From a virus: 42,959 nucleotides of DNA. Positions 25,206 to 34,139 of the stretch are shown in pieces. Both the position numbers and the translations under genes were made by a program. A model generated the notes under the pieces. That model ran no database searches, was not told the origin of the DNA, and saw only the letters and a program-made list of their open reading frames with translations. The stretch spans positions 1 through 42,959 of the IMG/VR virus record IMGVR_UViG_3300034072_000110; one strand, written 5' to 3'. The first letter of the stretch is position 1, and every line of letters starts with the position of its first letter.

Positions 25206-25705
25206 TATGCCATCCTCGTAAGTGCTGTTCCCGCGCCGCCGACAAGCTGTCCCGCCGCGCCGATATACCCTGCCGTCTTCGCGGCCTTCGCTTCCATGCG
25301 TGAAAGGGTAGCGTCTTCCCGCAACCCAAGCATCTGTATAGCACCTTCACGCGCTCGCAAGCGCCCTTCGTATCTGACGCGCTGTACGTCGAGTTCTTGC
25401 TCAACGGCGGTATCTTCTAGTACGTCGAGTGGCGAACCCGCCATTTCCAAACCAGACGTTCCGTACGCCGCGCGCATCGCCGCCAGCACACGACGGTTAT
25501 CCCGGCGTTTGTCGGTTGCCGCGATTTCCGAAGTCTCAATAGCCTGCTTACGGTTCTGATCCGCAATGATGGCATTGCGTTCCGAAATCTTCGCGTTGTA
25601 CTCGCCAGCGGCGGCTTGTGCATTGGCGGCTTGTATAGCGCCGAGCGCACCGATAACGCCGCTGACGGCAGACGCGGCGGCTGCTAGTCCCTCAAGTCCT
25701 GTCAT
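25205..25705 (-). CDS. internal virion protein B-like (gp14-type)
   Basis: A 166-residue protein. The N-terminus is an alanine/glycine-rich hydrophobic segment (LAAAASAVSGVIGALGAIQA). It is followed by a long helix with NAKISERNAIIADQNRKQA, the motif GTSGLEMAGSPLDVL, more helix, and a second Gly/Ala hydrophobic end (AAGQLVGGAGTALTRM). This architecture and the GTSGLEMxGSP motif are typical of T7 gp14-like internal virion proteins, which insert in the outer membrane at ejection. Gene order (after gp12- and gp13-like genes, before the large internal proteins) agrees. Confidence 0.8.
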   Translation of the reverse strand: MTGLEGLAAAASAVSGVIGALGAIQAANAQAAAGEYNAKISERNAIIADQNRKQAIETSEIAATDKRRDNRRVLAAMRAAYGTSGLEMAGSPLDVLEDTAVEQELDVQRVRYEGRLRAREGAIQMLGLREDATLSRMEAKAAKTAGYIGAAGQLVGGAGTALTRMA

Positions 25706-26133
25706 TTCACCACCGCGTACATATATTCGTCCTCGCCGTTTGCGCCGTGCGCACGCATCGGTTCTGGCGTTTCAAGGGTCATTCCGATCAGCCGCGCAAA
25801 ACGCTTTCCGTCTTCGAAGTCGGCGCGCACGGCTATCTCGATACGACGATACGGAAGGTTAGCCATAGTGTACCGAACCTTCCGCACGATCTGCAACATA
25901 TACGGGGCCGCGTCGTTGGACAAGATAGCCCAAGCAACTGCGCGTGACGCAAAGATCGGGACTACCCCCGCCGCCGCAACGCATATGTTTCCGTCCCAAG
26001 CTGACAGGCCAAAGTTGTTGTCCACAATCTCGGCATACTGCGAATTGAGCATGATAGCATGGTCGTGGCGTTGCAACCGCTGCGGCGCTAAGTACCGTAA
26101 GTGCCCACTTTGAAACGGTCTGTACTCCATCAC
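25702..26133 (-). CDS. gp13-like GNAT-fold protein (DUF2833-type)
   Basis: A 143-residue protein starting MMEYRPFQSGHLRYLAPQRL. The order of elements is GNAT-like: NNFGLSAWDGNICVAAAGVV, then AWAILSNDAAPYMLQIVRKV, then RRIEIAVRADFEDGKRFARL, IGMTLETPEPM. It matches the small internal virion protein of T7 (gp13, DUF2833 family), which is needed for assembly but has no proven acetyl transfer. Here too it sits between tail tubular B and the gp14-like protein. An acetyl-CoA binding loop (Q/RxxGxG/A) is not clear, so it may be a structural use of the fold. Confidence 0.75.
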   Translation of the reverse strand: MMEYRPFQSGHLRYLAPQRLQRHDHAIMLNSQYAEIVDNNFGLSAWDGNICVAAAGVVPIFASRAVAWAILSNDAAPYMLQIVRKVRYTMANLPYRRIEIAVRADFEDGKRFARLIGMTLETPEPMRAHGANGEDEYMYAVVK

Positions 26134-28913
26134 CTATCCTGCGTGTTCATCTGCGGCATGAGCGCAACAAGGTTGAACGGCAACGGACTTGACTTCGGAC
26201 GGCGAAACGCCAACGAACCCCGCATACCGTATCCTGCTTCGGGTACAAATGGACCTATCATCCCCGTGTACAATTCTATGTCTTCGATTTCATCGAACCT
26301 GCCGGGATACTCTAGCTCGTTGTAAACGATGCGATCCTCTTGCTCGTTGTACACGCCTATCTCGCCACCTACGCTATTCCATACCGCGCCGACAATGCTG
26401 TTGATACGCTTCACTTTACCCATGGCCGTACCGTCTGCCGCTCCGTTTTCGAGACGCGCAGTTTCCGCCTCGCTATCATAACCTAATCCGATTATGATGT
26501 TCGACGCTTCGAATGGTAACGTTACGCTACCGTTCTCGACAGTAAACGGTCCTACAGGGCGTGCGTCCGCTAGCCCGTACACTTCCTCGCCTTCAAGATG
26601 CTGCAAACCATACACCATACGGGTAGGAACACCAGTATAGCGCAGCCCACTATCAACAAAATGCGCGTCTTCAAGCATGGTATCGAAATCCCAAAAACGC
26701 GTTAGGCGTTCTATGTACCTCTTGTCCGTACCGTTTACGTTGCGTTTAACAACAACCCACAACGCATCTTGCAACTGATCCTTTTGAGGCAATACGGCCA
26801 AGCTCTCGATCACCCCGCCCGATAGGTCGTGTCTATGCCAACCTATAACGTTTTCTTCGCGATTGTACGTTAGCCCTACTAGGGAACCGTCCTGCCTGCG
26901 TATCCATACGATGCTGTGTGGTTCTGCTGCGTAATCCATTTCCACAAACGGGGTCGCGCCAAGATGGCTCGCAAGTTGCGACATGGATGGCGACTTGTAC
27001 CCGTCAGCTTCGTACACGTATGCAAATTCACGTATTGTACGCCCCGAACGCTGCACGTACAGAACTTGGCTATCTATACGTACCGGCTCGACGCCCGCGC
27101 TACCGCGCCTTGTAGTGGGGCGGGCTTTGATGTTACGCGCGGTCAACGCTTCATTGTTAGGCGCGGCCAAGGCGTATTCTTCCGAGCCGGTGCCCATGAT
27201 TAGCCCCCGCTCGTCAGACGACAGCCAACGAACGCGAGAAAGACGACGGGAGTTAAGACGGCCCACCACGGCGCTATCGTCCAATACCTCGCCAAATGTA
27301 TCGGTCTGACTAAACGTCTCGTACGCTCCCGTAACCGATCCTGCGAACTGGTCGGGGTATTCATCCGGTCCCGCCAGCCACAAACGGTCTTCGAAGAAAT
27401 CACCAACGGTAGGCCACCCCGTTGTGTCGCTCCAAAAGCCTAGTCGCCATTGCTTGATTGCCTTAACGTCCAGCAACGGTTCGCCTAACAGTTCCACGGT
27501 TACTGACGTTGCGCTCGTACGCGCTGATATCCGTACCGAACGCCACGCTCCGTCCGAACCCTTCAACCGAATAAGACGGCCCACGTCCGTTGTCTGAAAC
27601 CCGGTATCGTTGTTTATGCCTATAGTCGAACTCGCTGTAAGTACAAACGACGATGTAGTCTTAGACCGCATAGCCAAACGTCGTACGCGCGGCTCAATAG
27701 GACCGTTGCGCATGAGCTTCTGTATAGACAGACGGTACGCGGAGTGCGAAACATCGTTGTCGATTTCAAAGAATACCGACTTGTTATTATCGTACAGAAC
27801 GTAATTTTCCTGCCGGTCCAACGTCACCCACTTGGTGCCATCGTAACCCTGAAACTCGAACGTACTTGGTGCATAGTCTGCCGCCAGATAGCTAGTGTCC
27901 TGATTATCGAACGCAACGTATATCGTGTATCCGTCGCATATTGCTCCCGCTGGAAATGCGTATTGTACAAAGCCTGACTGTTCCGAACCACCGGCCCAAT
28001 ATGTTTCATCGTTGTCGTCAAAGGCGTAAAAGTAATCACTCGCATCAAGCGTGTAAGTGATGTTTCGGCCAAGCCAAGGGGCCGGACTGGCAACAGTGCC
28101 CGGTATTGTTGGCCGTTTATCGCTGCCCGCCGCTTCACCAGATGGCGACAGGTTATCCGTCATAGCCGGTACAGCGTTACCCGTAGCGCTAGGCGTAAGC
28201 GAGGTGGACGTGGTATTGATCGGCATATACGGTCCATCGACAAAATCGATAGCCTCTAACCGCCAATCGTAGTCGCCGTATCTCGATAGCTTCCGTGGCC
28301 TCGCCGTAGTCAACAAGTACAACACGTCAACGGATTGAACGAAGCGCATCGCCTTACGTTGGTCTTCTGTCAAAGTGCATGGTACGTGATACACACGCGC
28401 GACATTACCGTTGACTACGCTAAGATTAGGATACACTTTATCAATCGTGTACGTAGTGCCTAACTTAGCAGTCACATTGGCAACTTCGCCGTTTAGATTG
28501 TACTCGGCAGGAAAGCCCAACAGTACGACTTGATCGCCTACTTCCGCCGCCAACGACGCCGACGTAAACACCATGGCCGCGCCAGCAGCCGAACCCATAG
28601 TCATAGCCACAGGCTCGTACACCTGCAATCCGTCTTCATCCACAAAGCGGATACGATCACTCGCGAACTCAAGTAGCTTCGCCTGTTCATTCGAAAACAC
28701 AAACGGCAATAGCGCACTGTACTCGCCATGGTCGTTCACTGGCGCAACAAACGCCGTGCCAGAACGACTTATCGCCGGACCTTGCGGTGCGGCGATGAAG
28801 TTTACCAGCTTCCGCATAGACGCGGGGTATCTATCGAGGTCCGTACGGCCTTCTAGCAGTTCCGAAAACTCGCCCGCGTTGAACGAGCGCACCATTGGTG
28901 ACGCTTTGGCCAT
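26130..28913 (-). CDS. tail tubular protein B-like (nozzle)
   Basis: A 927-residue protein starting MAKASPMVRSFNAGEFSELL. The opening (SFNAGEFSELLEGRTDLDRYPASMRKLVNF, quoted in part) and GPAISRSGTAFV are typical of the phage tail nozzle family equivalent to T7 gp12, somewhat larger than T7's. The body is beta-rich with segments such as GTGSEEYALAA and FAYVYEADGYKSPSM. It should form the hexameric distal tube through which DNA passes. It is followed at a four-base overlap by the gp13-like gene and preceded by tail tubular A, the same order as T7. Confidence 0.88.
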   Translation of the reverse strand: MAKASPMVRSFNAGEFSELLEGRTDLDRYPASMRKLVNFIAAPQGPAISRSGTAFVAPVNDHGEYSALLPFVFSNEQAKLLEFASDRIRFVDEDGLQVYEPVAMTMGSAAGAAMVFTSASLAAEVGDQVVLLGFPAEYNLNGEVANVTAKLGTTYTIDKVYPNLSVVNGNVARVYHVPCTLTEDQRKAMRFVQSVDVLYLLTTARPRKLSRYGDYDWRLEAIDFVDGPYMPINTTSTSLTPSATGNAVPAMTDNLSPSGEAAGSDKRPTIPGTVASPAPWLGRNITYTLDASDYFYAFDDNDETYWAGGSEQSGFVQYAFPAGAICDGYTIYVAFDNQDTSYLAADYAPSTFEFQGYDGTKWVTLDRQENYVLYDNNKSVFFEIDNDVSHSAYRLSIQKLMRNGPIEPRVRRLAMRSKTTSSFVLTASSTIGINNDTGFQTTDVGRLIRLKGSDGAWRSVRISARTSATSVTVELLGEPLLDVKAIKQWRLGFWSDTTGWPTVGDFFEDRLWLAGPDEYPDQFAGSVTGAYETFSQTDTFGEVLDDSAVVGRLNSRRLSRVRWLSSDERGLIMGTGSEEYALAAPNNEALTARNIKARPTTRRGSAGVEPVRIDSQVLYVQRSGRTIREFAYVYEADGYKSPSMSQLASHLGATPFVEMDYAAEPHSIVWIRRQDGSLVGLTYNREENVIGWHRHDLSGGVIESLAVLPQKDQLQDALWVVVKRNVNGTDKRYIERLTRFWDFDTMLEDAHFVDSGLRYTGVPTRMVYGLQHLEGEEVYGLADARPVGPFTVENGSVTLPFEASNIIIGLGYDSEAETARLENGAADGTAMGKVKRINSIVGAVWNSVGGEIGVYNEQEDRIVYNELEYPGRFDEIEDIELYTGMIGPFVPEAGYGMRGSLAFRRPKSSPLPFNLVALMPQMNTQDR

Positions 28914-28916
28914 GGG

Positions 28917-29483
28917 TTAGAACCTCGATGTAATGAAAGGAAAGTCGCTGTCATCTTCCCCAATGTCTTCGGGGCCGATTACAAACGCATTCGCCCGCGC
29001 GGCTTCGTCCACGGCGGCGCGGTACAACGCTTCGCTATCGGCTTTCTTTGTGTTAGACTGCGTAACGTACTCAACGCTTTCGAGCGCGATACGGCACGCC
29101 AATACTTCCACGAACAGCGGATCAAACTCTGTTTCGTCCACGTTCATAATCATGGACACGCGCAGCGTATCGTACGCGCTGTAAAGAAAACGACGGCGTT
29201 GCTTCCACTCCGTACGCTTGCCGCGCACCGGGCGCAAACACTCGACGGGTAGCTGAAACTTATATGGGCGGTCCACGTTCTCAAGCGTCTCTGTACGCGT
29301 GAGCGTGTAGTCGTCTTCGGTCGCGAACACCCACCTACGCTTCGTCAGTTCCGAGCGCTTCCAGTGGTCGTACCCTTCCGCCACAAAACGCTCAAGCGGT
29401 GACACGGGTGGGTCAATGCGAGAAACGCGGGACGACGCGATCTTGGACAAACCAAGGTTGATGATCTGTACATTGGTAAACAT
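28917..29483 (-). CDS. tail tubular protein A-like (gatekeeper)
   Basis: A 188-residue protein starting MFTNVQIINLGLSKIASSRV. The pattern INLGLSKIAS, then SPLERFVAEGYDHWKRSELT and WVFATEDDYTLTRTE matches tail tubular A (T7 gp11-like), the dodecameric adaptor between portal and nozzle. Its length fits the family. TAGGGG stands before the ATG. It lies between a head-associated protein and the nozzle gene, as expected. Confidence 0.88.
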   Translation of the reverse strand: MFTNVQIINLGLSKIASSRVSRIDPPVSPLERFVAEGYDHWKRSELTKRRWVFATEDDYTLTRTETLENVDRPYKFQLPVECLRPVRGKRTEWKQRRRFLYSAYDTLRVSMIMNVDETEFDPLFVEVLACRIALESVEYVTQSNTKKADSEALYRAAVDEAARANAFVIGPEDIGEDDSDFPFITSRF

Positions 29484-29502
29484 CGCGTCGCCCCTATTTG
29501 AA

Positions 29503-29982
29503 TTACTCGTACAGGTACGCGCAGTACCCGGAGAGTGTTGCGCCTACCGGCATGGTGCCGCCAAGGACGGTCGCGTACACGAGGATTTCGTCAATCGAGT
29601 ACAGATCGTACTTGAGTACGGTTGACCATGCAGCCCCATTGACAGCAGCGGACACGTCCATACCGTCAATGAAGGCGTCGGGGTCAGCGACTTCGGCGGT
29701 GGCCGTGCCGGACGGACGCGCTGCGTAACCGTCGTGGCCAATATCGATCGTGCGAGCCGCGCCGAATGCCGAGCCGGTGATGCGCGACAGGCCGGGTAGG
29801 ATACGCTTGCGACCGGGGGGAAGCCAGAACAGCCCGATAGTGTCATTCGCGGAAAGCGCGACAGTCAACGCCGGAACGTTGAAGAACTGCATACGCAGCT
29901 TGCCGTGATCGTCCACGGGGTAACGACGAAAGCCGTCCGTAAGCTGTTCGGCGTTGATAGTCTTTCCAGTATCGACGTGCAT
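29503..29982 (-). CDS. virion-associated protein following the capsid, 159 aa
   Basis: Unnamed protein starting MHVDTGKTINAEQLTDGF. It is beta-rich with few charges (FFNVPALTVALSANDTIGLF, WSTVLKYDLYSIDEILVYAT). Directly after the capsid gene and before tail tubular A, it is in the position where head decoration or head-stabilising proteins are coded in related short-tailed phages. GGAGCG precedes the ATG. The role is inferred from position only. Confidence 0.65.
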   Translation of the reverse strand: MHVDTGKTINAEQLTDGFRRYPVDDHGKLRMQFFNVPALTVALSANDTIGLFWLPPGRKRILPGLSRITGSAFGAARTIDIGHDGYAARPSGTATAEVADPDAFIDGMDVSAAVNGAAWSTVLKYDLYSIDEILVYATVLGGTMPVGATLSGYCAYLYE

Positions 29983-30036
29983 TGTTTCGCTCCATTTGCG
30001 AGGTTGCCGTACACGGGAAGCGCATACGGGTAGTCA

Positions 30037-30065
30037 GTACGTGGCGGTGTCGAGCCGCCACGTAC
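30037..30065. terminator. 11-bp stem hairpin after capsid gene
   Basis: GTACGTGGCGG and CCGCCACGTAC form a perfect 11-bp stem with a seven-base loop, 14 bases beyond the capsid stop in the leftward direction. No T run follows, so it is either a weak terminator or an mRNA end/processing element. In T7-like phages an attenuating terminator follows the capsid gene and lowers expression of tail genes; this hairpin is in the equivalent place. Confidence 0.6.
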
Positions 30066-30078
30066 ACGCAGCGCCGTC

Positions 30079-31014
30079 TTACGACGGGGTGCCGCTTTCC
30101 ACGCACTGCAACTGCAACACCTTGCTTTCGTCAAGGCGCGTCGCACCGGCAGTGAATGTCGCGTGGATTTGCTTGATGTTGTTCTTGTCGGGGCGGGGGC
30201 CGATCACGATGGACAGGCCGTCCCACATACCGAAGTGCATACCATCCGGCACCCACACAGGGCAGTTGCGGATCACGGCGGGACCGGCGACGCTTTCGGT
30301 CGGGATACCCTTGCCGTTCGTGGACACGCCGTTGTCTTCGTACGGCACGAACACGAAGCCCATGAACTGCGAAACCTCGCCGTCCACCAGCGGCTTGACC
30401 GCGTTGTAGTCGCTCGAACCCACGGCCACTTCGCCAAGCAGATCGTCGGTCTGTTCCGCCGTCACCGCGATAAGCGGCTTGGTGGTGCGCAGATCAACGT
30501 GCTTCTTCTTGAGCAGCTTGCGCGCCGAGCGCAACTTGGCCACGGACATGCGGGTGCCGCCGTGAGCGATGATGTTGCCGTTCGGGAACGCTGCGTTCGT
30601 GTTGCCGTCCTTGCCGGTCTTCGCCACGGCGAAGAACTTGGACATGATGATTTCGTCCATCTTGCGCGATGCGGCTTCCCGCATACGCTCGACGTACGGC
30701 GAGGTCGGATCGTAAATCATCTTGAGAGTGTCGAGACGATCCACGAGAACGGCACAGTCATACTCGTTGCCGCTGATCCAGCGCTGCGTGTGTTCGAGTT
30801 CCGACAGCTTGGTATCGCCGTACGGAGTGTCGCGTTCCACGAACTCAACCGGGCCGATGAAGCTGACGACTTGCGCCTTCTCGCCGGTGTACGGTGCAGA
30901 CGACACGTACGCGCCAAGCAGTCCACCCTTTTTGGTGAGAACCGCCTGTACGTTCGCCGTGTACATCTTGACGTGGTGTTCGGGTACGCTGTAGGTAGCT
31001 AGTGTTTCCGCCAT
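30079..31014 (-). CDS. major capsid protein
   Basis: A 311-residue protein starting MAETLATYSVPEHHVKMYTA. It has features seen in phage capsid subunits: alternating strands with KAQVVSFIGPVEFVERDTPY, the helix MREAASRKMDEIIMSKFFAV, the RLDTLKMIYDPTSPYVERM segment and the C-terminal VRNCPVWVPDGMHFGMWDGL-like strand region. The size and position after scaffold agree with the HK97-fold capsids of short-tailed phages. AAGGGG stands before the ATG. A strong leftward terminator lies just upstream of this gene (31092-31124), which is unexpected for the most abundant virion protein. Confidence 0.85.
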   Translation of the reverse strand: MAETLATYSVPEHHVKMYTANVQAVLTKKGGLLGAYVSSAPYTGEKAQVVSFIGPVEFVERDTPYGDTKLSELEHTQRWISGNEYDCAVLVDRLDTLKMIYDPTSPYVERMREAASRKMDEIIMSKFFAVAKTGKDGNTNAAFPNGNIIAHGGTRMSVAKLRSARKLLKKKHVDLRTTKPLIAVTAEQTDDLLGEVAVGSSDYNAVKPLVDGEVSQFMGFVFVPYEDNGVSTNGKGIPTESVAGPAVIRNCPVWVPDGMHFGMWDGLSIVIGPRPDKNNIKQIHATFTAGATRLDESKVLQLQCVESGTPS

Positions 31015-31091
31015 GGTAAAACCCCTTGTTACGGTTGCTAACCGTCTGTTCGAGTGTTGAACGAGGGGTGTGCGCCCAAAGCGGCCCTCAA

Positions 31092-31124
31092 ATAGAAAAA
31101 GGGAACCGAACAGATCGGTTCCCC
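31092..31124 (-). terminator. intrinsic terminator upstream of capsid gene
   Basis: In the leftward transcript GGGAACCGA pairs with TCGGTTCCC around a five-base loop, followed at once by a TTTTTCTATTT tract. This is a textbook rho-independent terminator. It lies between the scaffold stop (31164) and the capsid start (31014), so it should reduce readthrough from terminase/portal/scaffold into capsid. A further short stem, ACGGTT/AACCGT, stands in the capsid leader. Confidence 0.88.
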
Positions 31125-31163
31125 TCGTAAGTACGTCAGATTAGGTACGTCGTCAAGCGGCCT

Positions 31164-32093
31164 TTATGCGCGCGCAAACAGCCTTTCCATAAGCTGCAAC
31201 GCGTCTTTGTGAGCCGGGTGGTTCTTGTCGGTGTACTTCGCTTGGAACTCGGCGTCGCCCTGCAACTGCTGAATACGCGACTGCGCCTGTTCTTTCGTCA
31301 TCGTGGCCGGGTTGTTGGGGTCCATCTGCCCCCCGGTATTGACGAACCCGCCTTCGTCAGACTTACGCCCGATCATCGCCAGCAGTTCGACAACCGGCGC
31401 ACCGCCGATGTTGTTTTCAAGGCGTTCGATGAAATCGTTCGTCAAGCCCAACGCCTGCACGGCACGTTGCCCCGCCGCCTTGTTCTTCTCAAGGTCGGCA
31501 CCAAACTTGCTCGACAATGCGTCAAGCTCTTGCTGGTTTTGCGTACGCGCCTGTTCGAGCATGGCCGCTTCCTGTTCGGCCACGAACCCGTTCCACTTGT
31601 CCGCTGCGGCCTGCGCCTTGCTCGCCGGTACGCCGAGTTCATGGAACAGCGTCTTGCCGAACTTTACCATGTTCTCGTCGGTCTGGACGCCTTCACCGAA
31701 CTTGAGTTCATACCCATCCGGCGTGTCGGGCCGTCCGAGTTTCTTGTACACGTCGTTCCACGCTTCGGGCGGTGCGTCCTTCGCGGGCAGCGCCAGAATG
31801 TCGTCAGCACCACGTTGCAGCTTGGTGAGGTTGTAATTCGCCAATGCCAGTTCTGCGGGGCTGGCATACTGCTTCGCTTCGATATGTGCGCGCGCTTCGG
31901 GTTCGGGAATGGTGTTCCACCACGGCTGCGCCGTTTCACCTTCGCCAACTTTCCACACACCCTGCGCGCCCGCCCATGGCGCGGTTACACCGGGTGTGCC
32001 GCCTTCGCCGCCAGCCGGTGCGGGTGCCGGGGGAGTTCCGCCGCCACCGCCGCCACCTTCGGCGTTGAATACCGGGCCAGTGTTCCACTTCAT
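31164..32093 (-). CDS. scaffolding protein
   Basis: A 309-residue acidic, helical protein starting MKWNTGPVFNAEGG. The first 45 residues are Gly/Pro/Ala-rich and flexible. The central part is rich in Ala, Glu, Lys and Gln with likely coiled coils (ADKWNGFVAEQEAAMLEQAR, NQQELDALSSKFGADLEKNK). The C-terminus (EFQAKYTDKNHPAHKDALQL) is a small helical tail, which in scaffolds binds the capsid. It lies just upstream of the capsid gene, as is usual. The composition and order support the call; no specific sequence motif does. Confidence 0.8.
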   Translation of the reverse strand: MKWNTGPVFNAEGGGGGGGTPPAPAPAGGEGGTPGVTAPWAGAQGVWKVGEGETAQPWWNTIPEPEARAHIEAKQYASPAELALANYNLTKLQRGADDILALPAKDAPPEAWNDVYKKLGRPDTPDGYELKFGEGVQTDENMVKFGKTLFHELGVPASKAQAAADKWNGFVAEQEAAMLEQARTQNQQELDALSSKFGADLEKNKAAGQRAVQALGLTNDFIERLENNIGGAPVVELLAMIGRKSDEGGFVNTGGQMDPNNPATMTKEQAQSRIQQLQGDAEFQAKYTDKNHPAHKDALQLMERLFARA

Positions 32094-32467
32094 CGTTTCA
32101 TTCCTCTTGGTGCTTCTGCGTCTGTATATAGCAACATCAACGTGTCATGGGACAGACGCGTAAAATCCATGATACGCTGGTACACTTCCCGACGCCCTTC
32201 TTGAAGGTCTTGTATCTTCTGGTTTGTCGGGTGAAAGGTCGGACGATACGCACGGCAGAAGTGCGCAAGGTCCAGCAGAACGAATTGCAGATCGTCCTTA
32301 CTCGGCGTGCCCGCCTCGAACACTGCACTGTACGCCGACTTGCGCCGACGCATAAAAGCCGCTACGGCTTCGCTTACATCAACGCCTTGCTCGTACTGTA
32401 CGTTCTCTGCCTGCGTGGCGAGTTCGGGGTCGAACGGGTCGCTATCTACAAAGTCGTCACCGCTCAT
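32090..32467 (-). CDS. Bbp19-like small virion-operon protein
   Basis: A 125-residue acidic protein starting MSGDDFVDSDPFDPELATQA. The second half reads LQFVLLDLAHFCRAYRPTFH, then QKIQDLQEGRREVYQRIMDF, close to the small conserved protein found between portal and scaffold in Bordetella BPP-1-type podoviruses (Bbp19). Function is unknown. Four-base overlaps on both sides couple it to portal and scaffold. The family name is from memory and should be checked. Confidence 0.65.
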   Translation of the reverse strand: MSGDDFVDSDPFDPELATQAENVQYEQGVDVSEAVAAFMRRRKSAYSAVFEAGTPSKDDLQFVLLDLAHFCRAYRPTFHPTNQKIQDLQEGRREVYQRIMDFTRLSHDTLMLLYTDAEAPRGMKR

Positions 32468-34134
32468 TTGCCTTGCTCCATACTAGCCGCCGTTTGAGCC
32501 GCGCTAGCCAGTGCGGGCGCATTCTTGAGTAGTTCCGCTTGCTGCGCTTGCTGGCTACGGTTTTCCCGTTTGGCTTCGATACGCTTTTGGTCATTAGTCC
32601 ACCGCGCCGGTACAGCCATGTAGTCCGAGATTTCGGGAATGGCCGTGTCGAAATCAAAGTGGTCAAGGTGCGACGGGTCTTGCGTCGCATTGGCCACGCC
32701 CAACGCCATTTCGACAGCACGCATGAAGCCGCTGACTTCTTCGGCGTATTGACCCTTGGCGAGCGGCGAAGTGTACACCACTTCGTATTCGCCCTTGGCC
32801 TCGATAAGTTCTGGCGGCATTTCGGGGAGTAGCCCCAATTCGTCCAGCATATCGATTTCGCGCTCGATACACGGCCCAAGGAACTCGGACTGCAACCGGC
32901 CCATCGTCGGTGACAGTAACGACGCCTTCTCGGCTACACGTTCCATGACTTCGGTTGCTGTCATTTCCGGGGTATCGTTGAGTATCTGGAACAGCGTCAC
33001 AAAGAAACTGTCTTCGATATCGCGGCGCTCGTCTGCCAATAGCGTTTCGGCTACTCGGAAGTTGCCGGTTGCAAGCGGCTGGATAAGCGGTCGGCCTTGC
33101 TTGTCCACGCCACCGTAGTTGACAGCACCGGGGCGCAAGTCCACTTCACCGTTCAACACGCCGTCGTCATAGGCCAGCAACACCGGGTCCACGGCCTTGT
33201 TGCCCTGCTTGAGATACGTCTTCTTGACGGTTGACGCGCCGCCGAGTGCGGCGAGTACCGACACGGCGGGGCTGATACCATACGGGTTGCCAGCCACGGT
33301 AGCCGTACGCGGGATACGATACGGCATGGACCGGAAGCCCGTTTCGTCACCGACATACTCTTGGCTCTTGACGCACACGTACGAGCCGACGACAGGGTGC
33401 CGTCGTGCGTCGAGCGCTTGAGGATCGTAGTCTGCGCCACGCATCGTGACGTAGTGTACGAACTCGAAATACTGCTGTTCGTTCGGCGCTGGCTTCGCGG
33501 CTTCCGCTTGCATCTGCGTCGGGAACGGCGCGTCGGGGAACTTCTGCTTGAACTGACGTACGTTGAGCCAGAAGCGGCGAAACACCGCAACTACCTCGCC
33601 ATCGTCATCTGTAAGAAAGAACACGTCACGCATGGGGCACGCGATGTACCGGAAGCCGGGAAGCCTCGATATCGGCGTCTGCTTGCGCTGGCCGATGTAG
33701 ATAGGGCCGTTGCCGTACACACCCATGCTGGTGTACATTTCGCTCGACGCAGTACGGAACCACGCCTTCGGGTCGTACCGCATCTTGAACAACAAATCTT
33801 GTAGCGCATCGAAGTACGCTTTGACACGACGCTGCTTGCGCAACCGTACATCGGACGGCATTAGCCCGTGCCAGCGCTGCCCTACCGGCGTAGCGATACG
33901 TTCGAGGATCGATACGTACTTCGGCAAACTGCGCGTACCCGTCGTGTCGTACTGGACACGGCGGGCTGCTGCGTTGTTCTGGTGATACGACGCTGGCCCG
34001 TCCGTCTGCCATGCCGAATAGTGCGATGGCAGACAGTATGCCGCCGCCATACGCCAGTCGTTTTCTTCGGTTGAGCGTATGGCTTTCGCCTGTTCGTATA
34101 GCTTGATTGCGTCTTTAGGGTCGAGCCGCGCCAT
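32464..34134 (-). CDS. portal (head-tail connector) protein
   Basis: A 556-residue protein starting MARLDPKDAIKLYEQAKAIR. The start is followed by NDWRMAAAYCLPSHYS and the segment RRVQYDTTGTRSLPKYVSIL, typical of T7-type connectors (gp8-like, 'head-to-tail connecting protein'). Later are GVYGNGPIYIGQRK and PYRIPRTATVAGNPYGISPA, with the ASTVKKTYLKQGNKAVDPVL region of the portal wing/stem. Length is normal for the family. The portal is the dodecameric DNA entry/exit ring and also the scaffold's docking site. It stands between terminase and scaffold. Confidence 0.9.
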   Translation of the reverse strand: MARLDPKDAIKLYEQAKAIRSTEENDWRMAAAYCLPSHYSAWQTDGPASYHQNNAAARRVQYDTTGTRSLPKYVSILERIATPVGQRWHGLMPSDVRLRKQRRVKAYFDALQDLLFKMRYDPKAWFRTASSEMYTSMGVYGNGPIYIGQRKQTPISRLPGFRYIACPMRDVFFLTDDDGEVVAVFRRFWLNVRQFKQKFPDAPFPTQMQAEAAKPAPNEQQYFEFVHYVTMRGADYDPQALDARRHPVVGSYVCVKSQEYVGDETGFRSMPYRIPRTATVAGNPYGISPAVSVLAALGGASTVKKTYLKQGNKAVDPVLLAYDDGVLNGEVDLRPGAVNYGGVDKQGRPLIQPLATGNFRVAETLLADERRDIEDSFFVTLFQILNDTPEMTATEVMERVAEKASLLSPTMGRLQSEFLGPCIEREIDMLDELGLLPEMPPELIEAKGEYEVVYTSPLAKGQYAEEVSGFMRAVEMALGVANATQDPSHLDHFDFDTAIPEISDYMAVPARWTNDQKRIEAKRENRSQQAQQAELLKNAPALASAAQTAASMEQGK

Positions 34135-34139
34135 GTTGT

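Noticed and set aside
30163-31002. 279-codon + frame opposite the capsid gene
   Set aside because: His/Val/Arg-rich shadow of capsid codons; the capsid frame is supported by order, ribosome site and fold-like sequence.
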